From NCBI GenBank assembly GCA_035236585.1, contig CP141130.1:75649944-75713943 (forward strand): DNA of 64,000 nt. The letters are read 5' to 3'. Position numbers and translations under genes: made by a program. Shown piece after piece: positions 48,185-59,625 of this stretch (position 1 is the first letter of the stretch; each line of letters starts with the position of its first letter). This stretch comes from Warburgia ugandensis. Its lineage: Eukaryota > Streptophyta > Magnoliopsida > Canellales > Canellaceae. The notes beneath the pieces were generated by a model. It ran no database searches. It was not told the origin of the DNA and was given only the letters and a program-made list of their open reading frames with translations.

Positions 48185-48420
48185 TTGAATTATTTGCACT
48201 GTTTATCTTGTTTAGCCTCCCCTATTTGGCTACCATAAAAACTACAGCTTATTAGATGCCTCTAGCTACTAGTGTTTTAGTTAAAAAGTTTCAATGGTCA
48301 ACGTTTAGAAATACCAATGATATATTTAAAATAATCCCATGACTATGAACTTTGATATCTACTCAATTTAAGAGAGGCTGAACAAGATGAATGGATCAGA
48401 TAATATAAAGGCAGGGCGTA
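48185..48420 (+). repeat. Diverged direct repeat, copy 1
   Basis: The segment with TTAGATGCCTCTAGCTACTAG, TGGTCAA and CATGACTATGAA has a diverged partner at 50885-51080 in the same orientation. The pair brackets the triplicated repeat at 48592-50054. Confidence 0.65.
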
Positions 48421-48591
48421 AGCAGGGAGTCCCAAAAGCTATTCTAGAGAGCATTTCTCTAAGGAAAATGGAGTCCTCCTATTAATGAATATGTAGCAAC
48501 ATAATAACTCGAAGAACATGACACTATTCTTTTTCTAATTTTCTTGGATTGCATAATGAAAAAAACATAAATCAGAAGAATAAAAAGGATA

Positions 48592-48633
<42 letters not shown>

Positions 48634-50054
48634 GAGCAACAGTAATTTTGGTTGTTTCATGCATTGATTGGCAAAGAAAAAGTACAAAATAGGAAAAGCA
48701 AATGGTAGTTAGGAACTTTTTCCCAACCAATCAAATGTCACCTGCTCTTTACACTTGTATTTCTTTGTTGAAATTACCACTCCCCTACATAGCACACACC
48801 AAGAGACCATTCTACACTAACTTTGGGAACTCTTAGGTAGGCTTAAACTAGGCAACTGGATTGGGTTTCTAAATATCCATTTGCTAAAATTATTAGGATT
48901 AGGATTCCAAAACTTGGATCCATAAAATATTTTTTTTTGGAATAATCTAATCTGCTAAATTCATATCCTATACGTACTTATGCGTGGATACCTGGCTAGG
49001 AACGTAAAATGGAAAACTAGCCTAATGAGTAATGTATTTCATATTTGCATTTACGGTAACCTAACCCTAGCTATGTATGTATGTATGTATGTATGTATGT
49101 ATGTATGTATGTATGTATGTATGTATGTATGTATACGAGCAACAGTAATTTTAGTTGTTTCATGCATTGATTGGCAAAGAAAAAGTAGAAAATAGGAAAA
49201 GGAAATGGTAGTTAGGAACTTTTTCCTAACCAATCAAATGTCACGTGCTCTTTACACTTGTATCTCTTTGTGGAAATTACCACTCCCCTACATAGCACAC
49301 AACAAGAGACCATTCTACACTAACTTTGGGAACTCTTAGGTAGGCTTAAACTAGGCAACTGGATTGGGTTTCTAGATATCCATTTATTTGCTAAAATTAT
49401 TAGGATTAGGATTCCAAAACTTGGATCCATAAAATATTTTTTTTTGGAATAATCTAATCTGTTAAATTCATATCTTGTACGTACTTGTGTGTGGATACCT
49501 GGTTAGGAATGGTAAAATGGAAAACTAGCCTAATGAGTAATGTATTTCATATTTGCATTTACGGTAACCTAACCCTAGCTATATATATATATATATGTAT
49601 GTATGTATACGAGCAACAGTAATTTTGGTTGTTTCATGCATTGATTGGCAAAGAAAAAGTAGAAAATAGGAAAAGGAAATGGTAGTTAGGAACTTTTTCC
49701 TAACCAATCAAATGTCACTTGCTCTTTACACTTGTATCTCTTTGTTGAAATTACCACTCCCCTACATAGCACACACCAAGAGACCATTCTACACTAACTT
49801 TGGGAACTCTTAGGTAGGCTTAAACTAGGCAATTGGATTGGGTTTCTAGATATCCATTTATTTGCTAAAATTATTAAGATTAGGATTCCAAAACTTGGAT
49901 CCATAAAATATTTTTTTTTGGAATAATCTAATTTGGTAAATTCATATCCTGTACGTACTTATGTGTGGATACCTGGCTAGGAACGGTAAAATGGAAAACT
50001 AGCCCAATGAGTAATGTATTTCATATTTGCATTTACGGTAACCTAACCCTAGCT
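48592..50054. repeat. Three-copy tandem repeat (periods 503 and 474 bp) with a microsatellite in each unit
   Basis: Unit bodies begin ACGAGCAACAGTAATTTT at 48632, 49135 and 49609 and end AACCTAACCCTAGCT. They are about 440 bp and nearly identical. Each is preceded by a different microsatellite: TA (48594-48628), TATG (49073-49134), and TA plus TATG (49582-49608). The period difference is mostly microsatellite length. No open frame spans the unit. It is a local segmental tandem amplification, not a CRISPR array, since there are no unique spacers. Confidence 0.93.
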
Positions 50055-50884
50055 TTTCTCTTTTGTCTGGATTCCCTTGTCTCTCCCTCTATTCAGTGCT
50101 TGATCTTAGTTCACTCGATGACTCGACTTCTACTTGGTGCTTGATTTGAGTGACCTTAGTTTACACAATCTCCCTCCCTTGATCTCACTTTGTTTGAGCT
50201 TAATAATTCATGTTAGTGATACATTTTTTCTTTCTCATGTGTACAAACATGGAGTGAGGTTGAAGTTCAAAGATTGATTAACAATCTAGGGCTTTGAAAA
50301 AGATGACAACTTGTATGAATTTTGTTTGAATTTAGAGACTGTGAGTATTTAAGTTTGTTTTTAAGTCTACATATTATTGTCATGATATATTGTTTCTTCC
50401 TTTTTCGTGTGATTATGTGGATTTCAATATCCTCTGCATGGACCTAAGCCAGATAGTTAACCATTGGCCAATGACATATTGATTTTCCTGGTCAGTTCCT
50501 ACGAACTTTTGAAATTAGGGTTGGAATTGCCTTAAGGAATTATATAGATCCATCCATGTTATTTTATCCATGAATTACCTATTTTAATTCCATCATGGTT
50601 GATTTATCCAAGCAATTTTGTTTGTGAATTACCTGTGAAATTCTCAAAATTCATTTGAAGAAGTAAATAGTAGTTATTATTATTATTATTATTATCTATT
50701 ATTAATTTTAATATTGTCGATTACTTATAAATCCATTACCCGGATGTGGATTGGGAATTTTCAATCCATTTATAAATGGATTATAGCTCGTTCAATCCAT
50801 TTAATTAGGATGGCAATAAAACCGACTGTATTTGTTTCATTTACCTGTTTTTCTAGCTCTAGCTAGGCTCCACCTCTAAATGAT

Positions 50885-51080
50885 CTGACCCATCCATTTG
50901 TTTGGCCTTCCCAATTTAGCTACAAAAACTAATGCCTATTAGATGCCTCTAGCTACTAGTTTTTTCAGTTGAAAATTCCAAGTGGTCAAGATTTGTAATG
51001 CAAAATAATATGGCTAGAACCATCTAATGATTATGAAATTTGACTTGTAACCATTCTAAGAGATCTAGGGAAAGAGAAAT
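50885..51080 (+). repeat. Diverged direct repeat, copy 2
   Basis: It shares TTAGATGCCTCTAGCTACTAG and following sequence with 48185-48420, with many substitutions and small gaps. Confidence 0.65.
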
Positions 51081-51571
51081 ATTTTAAGAAAGTAAATCTA
51101 TTTAAAGAGACACAATAAGAGTTAAGAAGCAAGAGAAAGTAAAACTCATAACATTTAAATAGAGTTAAGAATCAAAATTATTTAGGAATTGTTATAAAAG
51201 AAACAACCATCCTGTTTACCACTACTTATATAAAATAATTTTTAAAAAATAAAAATTTGAAAAAAAGGAGGAAAATTTGACCAAAGACCATGAATTAAGT
51301 AGAAGGCACAAGTATAGATATTTTTACTAGGGCATTTACCCATGCGCATACATGCAAACACATACGAAGGAACATGTTGAGTGAGTAGAGATAGTCCTGC
51401 TACCTTTTAGAATATCTAATGATGCAGAATGTTAGTCATGTCATAGATGGCCTGTGATCCGAGTCTTATTCAATGGATAATCTTTTTACTAGTACAAGTC
51501 TGCCACTAAAAATAATTTATTCTTTTGCTAGAAATAGTCTATTCAATATGGTCAATAATTTCTTAAGAATT

Positions 51572-51572
<1 letters not shown>

Positions 51573-51627
<55 letters not shown>
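51573..51627. repeat. GA microsatellite
   Basis: About 27 uninterrupted AG units. Confidence 0.98.
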
Positions 51628-51630
<3 letters not shown>

Positions 51631-51743
51631 ATATAATGCCCTCAGAGTAATCAGGTGCATATGTTATACTTTCTCACGGATCTAAGCCCATTGTCTAGTT
51701 TGGGCTACCCTAAATTTTCCATGTGACTTCCCTCTTCTCTGAT

Positions 51744-51882
51744 GGATGATTCTTAAATCCTTGTTTTCTCCTACATTTTAGCTCTAAACTAGATGGTAAT
51801 CTATGTTTTTCGGCCGTATTAGTTTTACACCATGTATTTTAGAGCTAAAAATAAGAGAAAAACAAGGATTTAAGAGTCATCC
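51744..51882. repeat. Fold-back inverted repeat, 45-bp arms
   Basis: Arms 51744-51788 and 51838-51882 are reverse complements at about 40 of 45 positions (GGATGATTCTTAAATCCTTG against the reverse of CAAGGATTTAAGAGTCATCC), around a 49-base spacer. No clear target duplication is seen. It could be a small MITE-like fold-back element or a locally formed palindrome. Confidence 0.8.
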
Positions 51883-52033
51883 TTAAGGTAAGAGCTCTCC
51901 CACTTAAGGAATCTGGCGTAGCTCGAATCAGATAAACAGCTTAGACTCTTGAAAAAATGTAAAAAAGTAGACTTTCATTCAATATTCATTTAGTTTGACA
52001 TATGCTTCCCTTTGCTCCGAGACCATTATGTAA

Positions 52034-52038
<5 letters not shown>

Positions 52039-52107
<69 letters not shown>
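52039..52107. repeat. GA microsatellite
   Basis: About 34 uninterrupted AG units. A shorter GA run lies at 52337-52352. Confidence 0.98.
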
Positions 52108-52110
<3 letters not shown>

Positions 52111-52997
52111 TTTTTAGAAGAAAACTGGGGTGTTGCTTACTTTTTGTATTTTTTCATAGTTTCAAGAGATTTGGCCTTAATCGGATCTCCTTGGTTCAAG
52201 AATTTACATCCATTGGAAATATTTAATGCTTTCATTTCTAGGCCTGTTCTTTACATCCTCCATTTTACAACTATAAGAGGCCCAAAAAGAAAGGCCCGTG
52301 CTTCATTTTCCTTCGGAACATAATGTAGAAAGATTTAGAGAGAGAGAGAGATGCCCCACTGTCTTTATGGTCTAGATCACAAGAAACGGGTCAGTACGTT
52401 TAGCCGTCTATATATGGCCCTACATTGATGATTTCTATAAAAAAAAAAAGACCAAGAATAGCAAATGACGGTTTCTAGTTTTTGGGAAACAGAACTTTTA
52501 AAATCTTATTAGCACCTATGTTTGAGAGAGGCTTTTGGCAAACATCTCTCCATTTAGGCTATTCATTTGGAGAGGAATATATCAGTTGTTCATATACAAC
52601 GCGCTTTTGATGTATCTATGTGTATACTAGTAAAAGAACTCGTCCACACAACTGGCATTTTGTGAATGTAGATCCAAGGGTTTAGTGTCGCATTGTGCAG
52701 TCCTACTTATTTTCGAAGTGGAAGGTATATGTGGCCTACTAAGTGGTCAGTGGCCTAGTTATTCACTTGGTACCCTTAGATGTCAACAAAAATCTCATAT
52801 ATTAATTAGACAATCCTAACATCAAAGTAGTCAAGATTATATGACTATAAATTGTCAGCTTTTTGTCGCGTTCGATTTAGATGGTCGTTACATTGTTTGG
52901 ATGTTATTTTGGTGGATACTAACTTAAGAAATATTTCCAAAGATTCATGTGTTCTTGGGGCATGTAAATCGTGGAGACAGAAAAACACCATTAAGAA

Positions 52998-53034
52998 ACC
53001 AAACCAATTAAGAGCCTACAGCAGGTTATAATAT
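52998..53034 (+). promoter_or_regulatory. Possible promoter motifs of the intact UGT
   Basis: ACCAAACC (52998-53005) fits the AC-element consensus bound by plant MYB factors of phenylpropanoid genes. TATAATAT (53027-53034) could be a TATA box about 70 bases before the ATG. Both motifs are short and may be chance. Confidence 0.3.
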
Positions 53035-53103
53035 CACCTCACAGGTGATCTTTTCCTCATCGTAAACCTAGTCCCTCCAAGGGGCCACTCACATAACCCC
53101 TCC

Positions 53104-54507
53104 ATGGAACCACACTTCCTCCTAGCAACTTTTCCACTTCACAGCCACATCAGCCCCGCTCTCCACTTCGCCAGGCGCCTAGTTGAGCAGGGCGCCAGAG
53201 TCACCTTGTCCACCACCATCTACGGCCAAAAGTACATGATCAAATCATCCTCCACCAATGATCCCCGTATATCTTTTGCTCCCTTCTCCGACGGCTTTGA
53301 TGAAGGCTTGAATCCTAACGACGACAGGGACCTGGCTATGGCCCAGTTTAAGGACCTTGGCAGGAAGAACCTTACCCAACTGATTCTATCACTAGCTCGT
53401 AAGGGTCCACCAATATCTTGCGTCATCTATACCATCCTTGTTCCATGGGCCTCCCACGTCGCACATAACCTGAGCCTACCAGCTTATCTCCTCTGGATCC
53501 AACCTGCATCTCTGTTTGTATTCTACTACCACTACTTTCATGGTTACGAAAATCTGATCAACACAAGGACCAAAGAAGACCCTTTTGGTTCAATAGATTT
53601 ACCAGGATTGCCGCTCTTCAAACCCCATGAGCTTCCTTCTTTCGTTCTCCCTTCTTCTCCAAGCGTTTACTCTCACATCTTCTCGGTGTTCAGAGAGTTA
53701 TTCAAAGACTTAAAGGAAGGAAAGGTGCTAGTAAACACCTTTAATGCATTAGAATATGATTTCTTAAGTGCAATCGATGGTCTAGAGTTGGTTGGGTGTG
53801 GACCCTTGCTGCCGTTGGCTTTCTTGGAGGAGAAAGATACCAAGGGTACAGCCTCAAGCAGTAATGGGTTGATAAATGAATCAGCAGACTACGTCAGGTG
53901 GTTACACTCAAAGCCGGCTTCATCAGTGGTTTATATTGCATTTGGAAGCATCTTCATGTTGCCCATAAAACAAATCGAGGAGATTTCCCTTGGGTTGATT
54001 GAAAGTCGTAGACCCTTTTTGTGGGTTCTCAGGCTGCCGCAAGATGGATCGGAAACTGATAATGGTTCGGACGTTCTAAGGCAAGTGAAAGCGAAAGGAG
54101 GTCTGATTGTGCCCTGGTGTTCCCAAGTGGAGGTCTTATCGCATCCTTCGGTAGGATGTTTTGTGACACATTGCGGGTGGAATTCGACTTTGGAAAGTAT
54201 TGCTGCCGGCGTTCCGATGGTGGCTTTTCCTCAGTGGACGGATCAGGGGACAAATGCCAAACTGATTGAAGAAGTTTGGAAGGTTGGTGTGAGAGTAAAA
54301 AAGACTGAAGATGGGATATTGGAAGGGGAAGAGTTGAACAGGTGTCTAGATATAGTGATGGGTGAAAGTGGGGAAGAGATAAGAAATAATGCGAGAAAAT
54401 GGAAAGATTTGGCCAGGGAAGCTGGTTCTGGAGGGGGTTCTTCTGATCGTAATCTTAAGGATTTTGTGGAGGAAGTGAGCCAGGAATGGAAATGCAGGAA
54501 GTTGTAA
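53104..54507 (+). CDS. UDP-glycosyltransferase, family 1, UGT75-like
   Basis: Encodes a 467-residue soluble enzyme expected to move a sugar, probably glucose from UDP-glucose, onto a small acceptor in the cytosol. The start reads MEPHFLLATFPLHSHISPA. H15 aligns with the family's catalytic histidine, though the usual PAQGH is PLHSH here. The PSPG donor box spans residues 338-381 (WCSQVEVLSHPSVG to FPQWTDQ) with W338, H356, W359, N360, S361, E364, D380 and Q381 in place; the final Q is typical of UDP-glucose users. There is no signal peptide or membrane span. Length and single-exon structure fit the family. Overall likeness (the HFLL.TFP start, LPGLPL and WNS.LES segments) suggests UGT75, whose members act on anthocyanins, crocetin, auxins or flavonols. 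The acceptor cannot be told from sequence. A broken paralogue lies at 41915. AATAAAA signals follow near 54674 and 54715. Confidence 0.93.
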   Translation: MEPHFLLATFPLHSHISPALHFARRLVEQGARVTLSTTIYGQKYMIKSSSTNDPRISFAPFSDGFDEGLNPNDDRDLAMAQFKDLGRKNLTQLILSLARKGPPISCVIYTILVPWASHVAHNLSLPAYLLWIQPASLFVFYYHYFHGYENLINTRTKEDPFGSIDLPGLPLFKPHELPSFVLPSSPSVYSHIFSVFRELFKDLKEGKVLVNTFNALEYDFLSAIDGLELVGCGPLLPLAFLEEKDTKGTASSSNGLINESADYVRWLHSKPASSVVYIAFGSIFMLPIKQIEEISLGLIESRRPFLWVLRLPQDGSETDNGSDVLRQVKAKGGLIVPWCSQVEVLSHPSVGCFVTHCGWNSTLESIAAGVPMVAFPQWTDQGTNAKLIEEVWKVGVRVKKTEDGILEGEELNRCLDIVMGESGEEIRNNARKWKDLAREAGSGGGSSDRNLKDFVEEVSQEWKCRKL

Positions 54508-55206
54508 TGGCGACGTCGGTGCTGGATCCTTGGATTCGTTTGTTTCTCTAGAACTAAATATATGAAGCCGTGTGTTTTGCTCCAAAGCCTTCTAAGCTCA
54601 GTGGCGCAAGGAGTCTCCCACCTGCTGACTCCTTCGAGGCTTGCACGAGGGTGTGTATGTTCCTCGGTCGGAAAATAAAAATAATAAAAAAGAAACTGTG
54701 TCTTAATTCCTATTAATAAAATAAAAGAATCAATGACTTTTTTCTTGCGGCAGACAAGGACAGACCCAGCCATCATTCCTCTCTGTTTTCCAAAGATAAT
54801 ACGGTTTGAAAGTTTGTATCGGATTTGAGAAACAATGGGAAGAAGTGTGGTTGGGAGGAATGATTCATTTAAGAATCCTATAGGCGTACATGCTGTATGT
54901 GAAGAAATTCACACCCTTCTTTTCCTGTGTTTTTTATGTAGGGTGAAATCTTTTTTTTTTTCTTTTTCTTTTTTGCAATCTAAATCATTTATTATATTGA
55001 GATAGTTTAGATAGGCTAGAAATCATTGAATACCTTTAGCCTATATTTCCTTCGAGAAAAAACAGTGACTTCCCATTCATCCAATTCTTTTGACTTCCTC
55101 AAAGACCAAAAGAATTTATTAGGATCATCCAAATGTATCGATTTTTAGTGGGTTACTTATTTTTTATACAGCAAATATGAAGAGCCAATTAGATCTATAG
55201 CAATAC
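54508..55206. other. 3' flank of the UGT, no gene seen
   Basis: Contains AATAAA-type sequences near 54674 and 54713-54723 that could serve as polyadenylation signals, and a T-rich run near 54950-54975. Otherwise AT-rich and featureless up to the LTR at 55207. Confidence 0.6.
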
Positions 55207-57355
55207 TGTTAAGTATTCAATTTTGGTTAAAATGTCCCTAATTTAGTATTCAATTGGAGTATTTAGGTTATTAATTTTGAGATTTTACATAAAATATTTT
55301 ATTTTAGCTTTAATTGGCCATTTAATAGTTGAATTGCAAAATTTAACTGTCAAATGATCATCAGAGCTAATCAGAAAAGTAATGAATAGTTCAAATGATT
55401 CTATTTTGGTCATTTGCATTATAGATCAATCAGATTAGATTGGATAATTTAGATTAAGACAGATGAATTAGACGAGGAAGCTTTTTAGAAAAAGAGCAAG
55501 TTGAAGATAATCAGGACATTAATTACAAAAATCTGAATAATGGAGAGGAATTGGAGATGGAGTCAAACACAAACAATCTTGGAGAATCAAAACAAATTTG
55601 TAGAGTTTTAGCAAAGTTGGGCTGGTAGTGGACCCACTCTCTCTCTCTTGGGCCGGCTAATTCTTTCCCTCTCCACGCCTCTCTTAACCTGCACATGCTT
55701 CTTCTCCTCTCTTCCCTCTCTCTTAATTTCCTTCTTCCTCTTCTCTCCACGCTCCTCTCTCTCCATTCTCTCTTCCCTTTCCTTTCTCTCTCGTGCGCTT
55801 GCGAGTTCTCCTTCTTCGTTTCACTCTCTCACTGCGTTTCTTTATCTCTTGCACGTTCCCTCTCTATTCTCTCCCTCATCCCAGAGTTTCCCATCACCCG
55901 CATCTCCTCCTCACTTTATCTCTCTTCTTCACCATACTAGAACTGCCGCACCTCCCTTCTTTCTCCATCTGTTCAACCGCTCAAGGCAGCCACCGGATAG
56001 CACCTATATTATTCCTCCTCTGTTCTGATCTACGTCTCACTTATCTCCCTCTTCACCGTAGCACAAGGCCTCTTCACCCAGCTCTCTGTCGGGCCCAACA
56101 TCCCCTACTCCTATCTCTTCCCCCATTTCTTCCATCACCTTCGTCCCACCTCTCTCTGCTCCAGTGGCCTGCTTCTGTTCATTTCTCCTTCTCCTTTGAT
56201 AGTCCACGCCTCCTTCCTTTCCAACAGTTCCTCCTATGCTTCCTTCTTCTGCACGTATCCATCACCATTGCACTGGTCCGCAGCTGTCTGCACTTGCCCA
56301 GATCGCGCCAGAAGCAGAGAAACAAGCTCTTCTGGGTCGTCTTCAATGGTCCAGGCAGAGCCACCAGCATCGTCTACCTTCCTCTTCTCCCTTTTCTCCC
56401 TCTGCCTCTGTTCTGCCCCTTTCCCGCACAAAGCTAGAACGGCCCAGCACCGCACTCACCCCCATCTCCTTTGACTAGGCCAGACCGTCACTCTGCTTCT
56501 CTTCTTTCTGACCGCACAACAAATTCCAGCAACCCTCTGCTCTCTCTGGTGGCCGGCAACACCTACTCTCCATCATCGGCCAAAAATCCCAGCACTGGCT
56601 GGTGAACCTATTTCTCTCCGGCCGGGTTGTACCGCTCACCCCCAAAACCCACCATCCTTTTCATCGCCTGATTGACGCAGTCCAGGAGGCAACGTCGGAA
56701 ACCGGCATCCCTTTGCATCTCCTCCTTCTTCTCTCCCTTGCTCTGCCTTCTGTTTCTCTCCGATCAACCCTGGCCGACATCCTCCTCGCTTGCCCCTGCT
56801 CACTGCTCAACTCTGAGGAGAAACCCCGATTTGGGTTTTCTTCGTTTCCTCCCGCATCCTTCTCTCCTCCTCTGCTTCCCTCTTCTTCTCCGGCAATCTC
56901 CCCCTGCATTGTCTTGCTCTTTGTCTGGTTTGTGGTTTTTTTTTTTCGTTTAAAACAAAAAATTCCACAAAATTTCACTTCTACCGTTCTCACTTTAATT
57001 TTAATTCCATTTGAGTCCCTTATTTAATACATCCATGTCCTTGGTTTTGTCTTATTCTTATCCATATTCTGCTTATTCAAGGATAGTGCTTATTCAGGGA
57101 TAGTGCTATCCAAGACTGTTTATTTAATTTTATTTTCTGTGTCTTTTATAATTGGACATTATGTTATTTGCATCATTTCAATAAATTTAAATCTTTATTT
57201 TATTTTTAGTTTAATTATTTTATTTTATTTTTAATTTTTAGAGAATTAAATTTTATTTAAACTCATTATTTTTAAAGTGAGTCCCTGTGGGATTGACCTG
57301 TATTTGCATAACTATATTATAATAGCTTGTGCACTTGCGGTTAAACCCATCAACA
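55207..57355 (+). repeat. 5' LTR of element J
   Basis: 2149 bp, starting TGTTAAGTATTCAATTTTGG and ending TTAAACCCATCAACA. A pyrimidine-rich stretch (55640-55930) yields meaningless Ser/Leu-rich open frames. The end GTGCACTTGCGGTTAAACCC matches the inverted LTR near 58775-58795. Confidence 0.88.
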
Positions 57356-57358
57356 AGT

Positions 57359-57380
57359 TTTTTGCGCCATTGCCGAGGAC
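57359..57380 (+). other. Primer-binding site, Athila/Tat type
   Basis: TTTTGCGCCATTGCCGAGGA resembles the usual TTGGCGCCGTTGCCGGGGA primer site of plant Athila and Tat elements, with three or four changes. Confidence 0.8.
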
Positions 57381-58765
57381 TTGCACAAAGGAGTTTTCAG
57401 AAAATTTAATTAAAAAATCTAAAAAAATCCAAAAAAAATAAGAGTTGCATTTCAAGCATTTTAGGTATATATATTTTTAAAAAGTGCATAATCACCTTGT
57501 TTCATGAATTTGGTACTTATTTCTAATTTTCTTTTTCAGAAAAACAAGAAAGTGGTAGAATTTGTCAAGTAGAGCATCATTAACAAAATAGAATTTTCTT
57601 GCTTTCGTAGATTAGGATTTTTTCTTTTTCTTTGAGTAAATCTTGTAGTGAGGTCTCTTTGTAATTTATAATTTATAATTAAAAATTTTAAAGTGTTGTA
57701 ATAATACAGGGCAAATGTGGGATAAGGTGACCTACACTTGATCTTCATTAGAAATCCCACTGTAAGTTCTCTCACTCATTTATTTCATAGATTAGGATTT
57801 GCATTTAGAATAATTTGCATTGATTGATAGTATAATTGCATATAGAAAGCATACTTTATAATTGTTGTATTTTGAGGATTTGCATTAGTTTATTGCTTTT
57901 AATTGCATCTTAAGACACATCTAATGCTTTAAGGTGATTTATATGCTGATCGAATTACCATGGAGTGTAAAAATTAATTAGTAAGGGCACCTGACCCTCA
58001 AGATCAAGGGTGGATTTCATCACTACTCCTTGGGTCATCTAGGATAATCACCTCAACCGCAGAGTTCCACCATTCATATTAAGTTAAAATCAATTAGAAG
58101 AGACCTATAGAGTCATCACATGCTCGTAGGACCCTCTTAATAGGACACAATTTATTGTCACTCCAGTGACTTTTGAACACTATGGTTATTGGGGGTTATC
58201 TAATAGAGCACTGCTCTTCCCCTACCTCTTGTTAACGTTTGTTAAGGTCTAAATGCCTCCTTACATGAGGGTTGTATTAAGCACTTTGGGCAGAACCTAA
58301 CTGGTAAATAGTAGTCAACTCCTAAAGAGAGGAGCGTTAGATTAGGCTAATTAAAAGCATCGTCCTTATAAAAATTCAAGAAAATCAAAATATTTGTGCT
58401 TGTTAGCCTTAAGGGATTGCTTGATTTGTGTCCTTGATTGTGCATCATTTTAGACATTTAGGTTGCATTATTTAGGATAGTCCTCTTCTAAAAGAAAAAA
58501 GAAAAAGAAAAATAGAAAGATCTTTCATTGCATGCAATTTTGGATATGTGACAAAATTGATACGTTAGTCAAGTATGACTAAAAAGACATACCAATGACT
58601 GATCAACGATCAAGGGGTAACTCACCCCATGGTAGTATCAGAGGTGATCAAAGCCCTCCACTCATCATGAATGAGGACCCACCACCTTTAATTGATGATG
58701 AATATCAACCTCCACTAATGAGGAATAATCATCAATAAAGAAATTGAAAAAGGAATGGAAATAGG

Positions 58766-59548
58766 TGTTGATTGTTTAATCGCAAGTGCACGGGCTATTG
58801 TAGTGTAGCTTATGCTAGTACGGGTCGATCCCACGAGGACTTGATTTGAAGTGATGGAGTTTTCAATAAAATTTAATTAATAAGGGAATCAAAACAAAGA
58901 ATATAGCAAAATTCAACTAACAATAAAATAAAATCCATATTTATTCAATTGTTGTAATGTTCACAATTAGTTATTCCAAAAACACAGAAATTGCAACAAA
59001 ATAATTGGTCCTGGATAAGCCTGTCCTTGGATTGCACTGTCCCTGGATTAGTCTGTCCTTGAATTGCACTATCCATAGATAGTCAAAATGAAGATAAGGT
59101 AAAACCAAAATAGCACAGGGACATAGTTGGAATTAAATCAGGGACTCAATTGGAATTAAACTGGGGACGTAGACAGTATTTCTGAAAAAGGACAGAGTTG
59201 GTATTAAAATGGGGACTTGTTGGTAATTCCTGAGATTTGCCAGGGGCAAAATCAGAATTTTCCCTGGGTTCTGGTTTTTCATGAAAAACCAGGAAAACAC
59301 GATGGGAACCGGAGAAGGGGAAAGAAAGGAAGAGGAAGGAGGAAAAGAGGAAGGAGAGAAGGGAAGAGGAACGCGGGTGAGAAAACCCGTTCTGGGTTTT
59401 CTTCCCCAGTCTGTGCGATGATGCAGAGAAAGAGGATCGCGGGAGAAAAGATTGAGGAAAACCCAATCTAGGTTTTTCCTCACTAGGTCGTCTGGTGGTC
59501 TGGGCTATGCTGGACCGGTGGAAGAGGGATGCCTGGACTTCGTTTGAT

Positions 59549-59625
<77 letters not shown>

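Larger units (their letters stand above)
43319..48591. other. Intergenic region without a recognisable gene
   Basis: Only short open frames without recognisable similarity are present. The region contains a 78-bp tandem duplication (44458-44592), a diverged repeat (46364-46490) also found beside chromovirus D, a roughly 30-bp triplet repeat (47959-48047) and one copy of a repeat (48185-48420) found again at 50885-51080. It separates the two UGT copies. Confidence 0.55.
50055..53000. other. Intergenic region upstream of the intact UGT
   Basis: No gene was recognised. It contains a TTA microsatellite near 50674-50693, the repeat copy 50885-51080, two long GA arrays and a fold-back inverted repeat. 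The GA arrays create spurious Arg-Glu open frames. Confidence 0.55.
55207..58765 (+). mobile_element. Athila/Tat-like LTR element J, 5' part only
   Basis: A plus-strand Ty3/gypsy fossil with 5' LTR (55207-57355), primer site (57359-57380), a roughly 1.2 kb leader and the beginning of gag (about 58560-58740, with PPPLIDDEYQPPLMR). It stops where an oppositely oriented LTR of the same family begins at 58766. No pol or 3' LTR of this copy lies in the window. It is incomplete here; the rest may lie beyond the inverted element or be lost. Confidence 0.85.

Noticed and set aside
48592-50054. CRISPR-like or minisatellite array
   Set aside because: Only three long units with microsatellite joints. 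It is a eukaryotic tandem duplication without spacer structure.
52002-52323. Open frames with long Arg-Glu runs
   Set aside because: Produced by the GA microsatellite. There is no conserved sequence on either side.
54590-54660. Possible tRNA-derived sequence (GCTCAGTGGCGCAAGGAG)
   Set aside because: An A-box-like phrase is present but no proper B box (GGTTCGA) or cloverleaf could be drawn, and there is no target duplication.
55648-56478. Long open frames on the plus strand
   Set aside because: They lie inside the LTR of element J and come from CT-rich sequence. The protein is Ser/Leu-rich without recognisable similarity.
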